Source: JANNYA01 sp031422315
Lineage (GTDB): Bacteria > Pseudomonadota > Gammaproteobacteria > Xanthomonadales > SZUA-5
NCBI GenBank assembly: GCA_031422315.1
Contig: JANOQN010000066.1
Span: forward strand, 62,001 to 126,000
DNA: 64,000 nt
Reading direction: 5' to 3'
Shown here in pieces: positions 60,124-64,000 of this stretch. The notes beneath the pieces were generated by a model. That model ran no database searches, was not told the origin of the DNA, and saw only the letters and a program-made list of their open reading frames with translations. Numbering within the stretch: the stretch's first letter is position 1; every line of letters begins with the position of its first letter. Made by a program: the position numbers and the translations under genes.

Positions 60124-60157
60124 ACTTGTTTGCCTTGGCAAACGAGAAAGTCAAATA
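60124..60157. repeat. 34-bp hairpin repeat inserted in R7
   Basis: CTTGTTTGCCTTGGCAAACG and AGAAAGTCAAATAC match 11385-11418 (between map and the GTPase gene) with three differences. Here it adds 11 codons in frame to the RAYT gene, between EEV and AARW. Confidence 0.75.
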
Positions 60158-60483
60158 CCTCTTCGGCAGTCCATTCATTCGAGGCCTCGGGGCTCATGTG
60201 AACCACCAGATGCAGGTGATTGCTCATCACGGCCCAGGAATAAATTCCGCACGCAAAAATACCGCCGAGTTCCAAAATTCGTTGTTCGACGCAGAGCTTG
60301 CGGTGCTCGAAGCTATCCTTGGTGTACGCATCAATGCCACACAGCCAAGATCGCCGCACACAGCGATTGGTGCGGTGAAAAGTGCCTGCGTGATTTGGGT
60401 CTATGAGTTGGCGGCGGACTTGAGTCATCCAATCAGTTTGGCGTGTCGCGATTGACTTTGTAAGCCGCAAATGGCGGGGAAGC

Positions 60484-60526
60484 ATGTACGATGAATCTTA
60501 CAAGGGTGGGTGTTCCGGGCTTGCGA
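60484..60526. repeat. REP-like motif upstream of RAYT R7
   Basis: GTACGATGAATCTTACAAGG, then GTGTTCCGGGCTTGCG, as at 54553 and 56913. A separate 9-bp perfect stem (GGCCTACCG-N7-CGGTAGGCC) follows at 60528-60552. Confidence 0.65.
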
Positions 60527-60564
60527 TGGCCTACCGGATGCAGCGGTAGGCCTGGTTTGTCGAT

Positions 60565-60637
60565 CTCGAGCAGAACTGGCACCCGCGCAGCGGCCTCGGG
60601 CATTCGAGATTTTTTCGTCGGGAATGATCCTCGCGCG
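60565..60637. repeat. Direct repeat, left copy, flanking RCC1 gene
   Basis: CTCGAGCAGAACTGGCACCC, GCATTCGAGATTTTTTCGTC and GATCCTCGCG match 62419-62491 in the same orientation with about ten differences. The pair brackets the RCC1-repeat gene. Confidence 0.8.
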
Positions 60638-60820
60638 TGACCTTTTGCGCGTCTTTGTTTACCCTGGGCTGGTGTTGTTCCACCGGCGTGGCGCGATCTG
60701 AGGAGCAGCGGGAACCACGCCGCTCGCTCCGAGGTTCGCGTTACCTGGGAACACGAAGCCGCTGTCTGGTCACGATTCACCAACTCACTGCAAGAAATCG
60801 TCAAAATGAAGAGGACAACC

Positions 60821-62374
60821 ATGAACACAATCAAGAACTTAACCGCATTGATCGCGCTGAGCAGCTTGCAGCGTTTCAGCAGCCGGTGGGGCGTGCTCGC
60901 GCTGCTGCTAGGTTTGGGGTTAACGACTTACCACCCCACGGCGCACGCCCAGACACCGCTGAACGACATCACCCGGGTTACCGCTGGTGGCAGCCACAGC
61001 TGCGCTATCACCACCAACGGAGGGGTCAAGTGCTGGGGCAGAAACTCCAGCGGCCAGCTCGGTGACGGCACCACCACCGAGCGTCTGACTGCGGTGGACG
61101 TTAGCGGACTGACCAGCGGGGTCAGCGCCATCGCCGCAGGCGGCTTCCACACCTGTGCCCTGACCACCGGCGGCGGGGTCAAGTGCTGGGGCGACAACTT
61201 CAACGGCCAGCTCGGGAATGGGTTCAACTCGAATCGCCTGACCGCGCAGGATGTCAGTGGCCTGACCAGCGGGGTCAGCGCCATCGCCACAGGCGGCTTG
61301 CACACCTGTGCCCGGACCACCAGCGGCGGGGTCAAGTGCTGGGGGCTCAACAGCAACGGTCAGCTCGGTGACGGTACCACCACGACGCGCTTTACTGAAG
61401 TGAACGTCAGCGGACTGACCAGCGGGGTCAGTGCAATCGCCGCGGGCCAAACCTACAGCTGCGCGCTCACCACCGGCGGCGGGGTCAAGTGCTGGGGCAT
61501 CAACGTCTTTGGCACGCTTGGTGACGGCACCAACACGGATCGCTTGACTGCGGTGAACGTCAGCGGCCTGACCAGTGGGGTCAGCGCCATTGCCGCGGGC
61601 TTAAGTCACACTTGCGCGCTCACCACCGGCGGTGGGGTCAAGTGCTGGGGCAACAACGCAAGCGGCCTGCTCGGTGACGGCACCACCACCCAGCGCCTCA
61701 CGCCGGTGGACGTCAGCGGACTGACCAGCGGGGTCAGCGCCATCGCCGCGGGCGGCGATCACACCTGCGCCCTCACCACCGGCGGCGGGGTCAAGTGCTG
61801 GGGCGGCAACTCCTTCGGCCAGCTCGGTGACGGCACCACCACCCAGCGCCTGACCGCGGTGGACGTCAGCGGACTCGCCAGCGGGGTCACTGCCATCGCT
61901 GCGGCGCGCACCCAACACACCTGCGCCCGCACCACTGGCGGCGGGGTCAAGTGCTGGGGCATAAACTTCAACGGCCAGCTCGGTGACGGCACCACCACCC
62001 AGCGCCTCACGCCGGTGGACGTCAGCGGACTGACCAGCGGGGTCAGCGCCATCGCCACGGGCAACGTTTACACTTGCGCCCGCACAACCGGCGGCGGGGT
62101 CAAGTGCTGGGGGCTCAACGACAACGGCCAGCTCGGTGACGGCACCACCACCCAGCGCCTGACTGCGGTGGACGTCAGCGGACTGACCAGCGGGGTCAGC
62201 GCCATCGCCACGGGCGGCTTGCACACCTGTGCCCTGACCACCGGCGGCGGGGTCAAGTGCTGGGGTTCTCATCTGAACGGCCAACTTGGGATCGGCATTA
62301 ACGCGCTGCCCGGCGATGTGCTGACGACGAACAGTAACCTGATCTTTTTCAATGGGTTCGAGAACGCGCCATGA
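60821..62374 (+). CDS. Secreted RCC1-repeat protein with NGFE tail
   Basis: The product is 517 residues from the ATG at 60821 (GAGG at 6 nt; an ATG at 60806 adds five). A signal peptide with SRWGVLALLLGLGLTTYHPT and AHAQ is followed by nine RCC1-like repeats of about 50 residues, each with HTCALTTGGGVKCWG, GQLGDGTTTQRLTAVDVSGL and TSGVSAIA. They should fold as a beta-propeller (one full turn plus extra blades). The C-terminus is LIFFNGFENAP. The repeats are almost identical in DNA, indicating recent expansion. It is flanked by direct repeats and RAYT loci R7 and R8. Confidence 0.9.
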   Translation: MNTIKNLTALIALSSLQRFSSRWGVLALLLGLGLTTYHPTAHAQTPLNDITRVTAGGSHSCAITTNGGVKCWGRNSSGQLGDGTTTERLTAVDVSGLTSGVSAIAAGGFHTCALTTGGGVKCWGDNFNGQLGNGFNSNRLTAQDVSGLTSGVSAIATGGLHTCARTTSGGVKCWGLNSNGQLGDGTTTTRFTEVNVSGLTSGVSAIAAGQTYSCALTTGGGVKCWGINVFGTLGDGTNTDRLTAVNVSGLTSGVSAIAAGLSHTCALTTGGGVKCWGNNASGLLGDGTTTQRLTPVDVSGLTSGVSAIAAGGDHTCALTTGGGVKCWGGNSFGQLGDGTTTQRLTAVDVSGLASGVTAIAAARTQHTCARTTGGGVKCWGINFNGQLGDGTTTQRLTPVDVSGLTSGVSAIATGNVYTCARTTGGGVKCWGLNDNGQLGDGTTTQRLTAVDVSGLTSGVSAIATGGLHTCALTTGGGVKCWGSHLNGQLGIGINALPGDVLTTNSNLIFFNGFENAP

Positions 62375-62418
62375 AGGAGTTTAGTGACGCTGAGCTTCTC
62401 TAGATACATGGGTCTGCT

Positions 62419-62491
62419 TCGAGCCGAACAGGCACCCGCGCGGCGGCCACGGGCATTCGAGATTTTTTTCGTCGGGGATGATTCTCGCGAC
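62419..62491. repeat. Direct repeat, right copy, flanking RCC1 gene
   Basis: TTCGAGCCGAACAGGCACCC, GCATTCGAGATTTTTTTCGT and GATTCTCGCG; partner of 60565-60637. Confidence 0.8.
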
Positions 62492-62530
62492 AACAGCGGA
62501 CACGCGCTTTTCGTAAACAAAAAGCAAATA

Positions 62531-62562
62531 AAAAACCAGCAGTCTTAAAACCGCTGGTTTTT
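62531..62562. terminator. Bidirectional terminator at RAYT R8 3' flank
   Basis: AAAAACCAGC-N11/12-GCTGGTTTTT, a 10-bp stem with flanking A/T runs; the same structure as at 58730. It can serve the RCC1 gene from one side and RAYT R8 from the other. Confidence 0.82.
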
Positions 62563-62651
62563 CACTTCAAAGCCCAAATAGCAATTCATAATTCTTTCCT
62601 AAACCCAACACACCCAGCCGCATGCGCGGCAAAATAATACTGCGCTTTAGT

Positions 62652-63320
62652 CTAAATCTTGCTCAAAATCCGAGCCAATCCCGTCCCAAATAGTGTGCGC
62701 TGCGCCATTTCTTTGGCTTTATCGATTAATTCTTCCAATTCACCCACAACACGCCAATAGCCAGAACCAATGCCTTTCACCCGCGTCGTCCAATGATCAA
62801 TGATCTTTATCAAGCCCGAGTTTTCTCAGCGCCCTCGGCTCACTTGCTTCAATTCGACCGCGCTTGCCTGAGTGCCAATCGCGCCCGGTGAAGTCGACCA
62901 AGTCGATGTATTCGGCTTGCGTCAAAGTCGGAACATTGAGCGATTTGATGCCAGCCAACGGCAACAATGGCTCGCTCGCTTTGCTTTGATCCCGCAAGAT
63001 TTCCAAGTGTCGAGCCTTGACGCTGGTGAACGAGAAGTGTTGACGCCTTCTGCAATATTGGCGCGCATCGGGCTCAAGTCCACGTAAGTCATGGCCGCCA
63101 GAATTGATTTTTCTGACAGCAACCCCTGGCATTTAAATCGTTCCGGCCGGCGGCATAGCCGCTCGGCGTTCGACCTCTCTGGCGGCAGTGCCGCCAAAGC
63201 GACCGCTCTCACCCCTCCCAAAATCTGCCCGTGACTTTATCTTCGGCATTTGCCTTGTGCGCAATCGGCTCGCTCAAAAATTTCATGGGCCACGACAAAT
63301 GGGTCAATCGTGATCGATAT
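62652..63320 (-). pseudogene. RAYT remnant R8 (C-terminal two thirds)
   Basis: The minus strand begins within AEYRSRLTHLSW-like codons near 63320, runs through EDKVTGRFW, the hairpin element, ILAAMTYVDLSPMRANIAEG (Tyr kept), and DWHSGKRGRIEASEPRALRK. It then changes frame at a 7-bp tandem duplication (62792-62805) before RVKGIGSGYWRVVGELEELI and the natural end GLARILSKI at 62652. This copy shows the true C-terminus of the family. The N-terminus is replaced by the repeat tract at 63326. Confidence 0.87.
63139..63218. repeat. Double-hairpin element in R8
   Basis: It contains GGCCGGCGGCATAGCCGCTC and CTGGCGGCAGTGCCGCCAAA at site 1 (between GRFWE and RFKCQ codons), as in R1 and R3. Confidence 0.85.
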
Positions 63321-63325
63321 TCGGC

Positions 63326-63409
63326 AAAAGCGCAAACGCAAAAGCGCGAAACGCAAAAGCGCGCGCAAAAGCGCGCGCAAAAGCGCGGAAAGCGCGCGCA
63401 AAAGCGCGG
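63326..63409. repeat. AAAAGCGC short tandem repeat tract
   Basis: Irregular repeats of AAAAGCGC / AAAAGCGCGCGC with interspersed AAACGC run for about 84 bp, between the divergent RAYT loci R8 and R9. Slippage-prone; no coding meaning. Confidence 0.9.
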
Positions 63410-63494
63410 ACACCCATTCCTGTAAGAAATGGCCTACACGATCTGAAGGCATTCGCCGGTTTTTGCTCCAATGGCTACCTGCAAAACTAAGCAC

Positions 63495-64000
63495 ATGACC
63501 CAAGCCCGCCGCCAACTCGTAGACCCAAGCCACGCCGGCACCTATCACTGCATCAATCGCTGCGTGCGCCGCTCTTGGCTTTGTGGCGAAGATGAACTCA
63601 CAAAGAAAAGCTTCGAGCACCGCAAGCCCTGGGTCGAACAGCGCATTTTGGAACTGGGCAGCATCTTCGCCTGCGGCATCTACTCGTGGGCCGTCATGAG
63701 CAATCACTTGCATCTGGTGGTTCACATGAGCCCGGAAGCTTCGAATGGATGGACAAGCAAGGAAGTCGCCGAGCGATGGGTAAAACTCTATCCAGCGCAC
63801 ACGCCCGAGCTTTGCGCGCAAAAAGCCGCTGCTATTGTCGATAACCCAGCACTAATCGCCGAATATCGCTCCAGATTGACCAATTTATCGTGGTTGATGA
63901 AATCCTTGAGCGAACCGATTGCACGCAAAGCCAACGCCGAAGATAAAGTCACTGGCAGATTCTGGGAAGGCCGATTCAAATGCCAAGCCCTGCTGTCAGA
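63495..64000 (+). CDS. REP-associated tyrosine transposase (RAYT) R9, 3' partial
   Basis: The frame is open from the ATG at 63495 to the window end (168 codons): MTQARRQLVDPSHAGTYHCI, RRSWLCGEDELTKKSFEHRK, YSWAVMSNHLHLVVHMSPEA (HUH metal motif), VKLYPAHTPELCAQKAAAIV, KANAEDKVTGRFWEGRFKCQ. Neither hairpin-element site is occupied. The catalytic Tyr (expected in T-Y-V-D-L-N-P, about 15 codons on) lies beyond the window. Such Y1 transposases cut and join single-stranded REP hairpins. This is the best candidate for the active copy of the family. Confidence 0.9.
   Translation, partial: MTQARRQLVDPSHAGTYHCINRCVRRSWLCGEDELTKKSFEHRKPWVEQRILELGSIFACGIYSWAVMSNHLHLVVHMSPEASNGWTSKEVAERWVKLYPAHTPELCAQKAAAIVDNPALIAEYRSRLTNLSWLMKSLSEPIARKANAEDKVTGRFWEGRFKCQALLS

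Larger units (their letters stand above)
59808..60428 (-). pseudogene. RAYT remnant R7 (middle deleted, HUH and Tyr kept)
   Basis: From the start codon at 60428 it reads MTQVRRQLIDPNHAGTFHRT, RRSWLCGIDAYTKDSFEHRK and AVMSNHLHLVVHMSPEASNE, with the HUH motif intact. Then a 33-bp in-frame insertion (VFDFLVCQGKQ), the hairpin element, and the C-terminal half in another frame, with the Tyr codon TAC kept (59981-59983). The C-terminus diverges after about 59870. The middle 75 residues are deleted, as in R4. Confidence 0.87.

Noticed and set aside
60920..61450. 176-codon minus-strand frame across the RCC1 repeats
   Set aside because: Same reason: antisense shadow of the repeat DNA.
61601..62284. 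227-codon minus-strand frame across the RCC1 repeats
   Set aside because: It is a repetitive Gly/Ala/Asp translation generated by the opposite strand of the RCC1 repeats.
60960..62290. CRISPR-like regular repeats
   Set aside because: The period is about 150 bp, in frame and protein-coding; there are no short spacers and no cas genes.
47880..64000. Integron-like cassette array with attC sites
   Set aside because: The spacers are recognisably RAYT transposase pieces, no integrase is visible, and the repeats lack the attC R-box layout.

Overview
The window looks like chromosomal DNA of a gammaproteobacterium near the Xanthomonadales. The reasons are the IF-1 sequence, a DUF4189-type secreted protein, a PCu(A)C copper chaperone, REP-associated tyrosine transposases (RAYT), and secreted repeat proteins ending in F-x-NGFE. 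This placement is inference; no rRNA or tRNA gene was found to confirm it.

Layout. 1-2 kb: the 3' end of a large secreted amidohydrolase. 2.25-6.3 kb: an AT-richer insert carrying a NUDIX / two-TM / SelD operon, abutting a wrecked secreted-protein gene on one side and a wrecked AbrB/PIN toxin-antitoxin pair on the other. 6.3-29 kb: ordinary core genes (infA, map, a membrane GTPase, mepM-like M23 peptidase, anmK, M14 peptidase, queC, FHA-GGDEF, rhomboid), with dispersed hairpin repeats between them. 29.2-39.8 kb: the five-gene STM4011-STM4015 cassette of unknown function (two radical SAM enzymes, an alkaline-phosphatase-like hydrolase, an ATP-grasp-like protein and a WGR-LRR protein). It is split by a 5-kb insert of MqsRA and a 1429-aa STAND NTPase with a C-terminal PD-(D/E)XK nuclease. 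39.9-47.6 kb: PCu(A)C, a periplasmic-sensor diguanylate cyclase, a photolyase-oxidoreductase fusion with DUF3429, and a membrane protein.

47.8-64 kb is an accessory region. Nine RAYT loci (R1-R9), mostly wrecked, alternate with unrelated cargo: a small secreted protein and an rnhB remnant; a 316-aa unknown; a LysR / cupin / CPBP-protease group; a delta-60 repeat protein; a PIN/UPF0175 toxin-antitoxin pair, an IS91 remnant and three small membrane proteins; an alpha/beta hydrolase; and an RCC1-repeat protein flanked by direct repeats of about 72 bp. R1 and R3-R8 carry one or two copies of the same double-hairpin element of about 80 bp inside the transposase gene. R3 has it at two sites, and R4 and R7 look like the product of recombination between those sites. 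R9 is the only copy that is uninterrupted as far as it can be read; it runs off the window.

The strongest candidates for undescribed biology are the STM4011-4015 locus with the STAND-nuclease inserted in it, the NUDIX / two-TM / SelD operon, and the RAYT family being invaded and rearranged by its own hairpin element.
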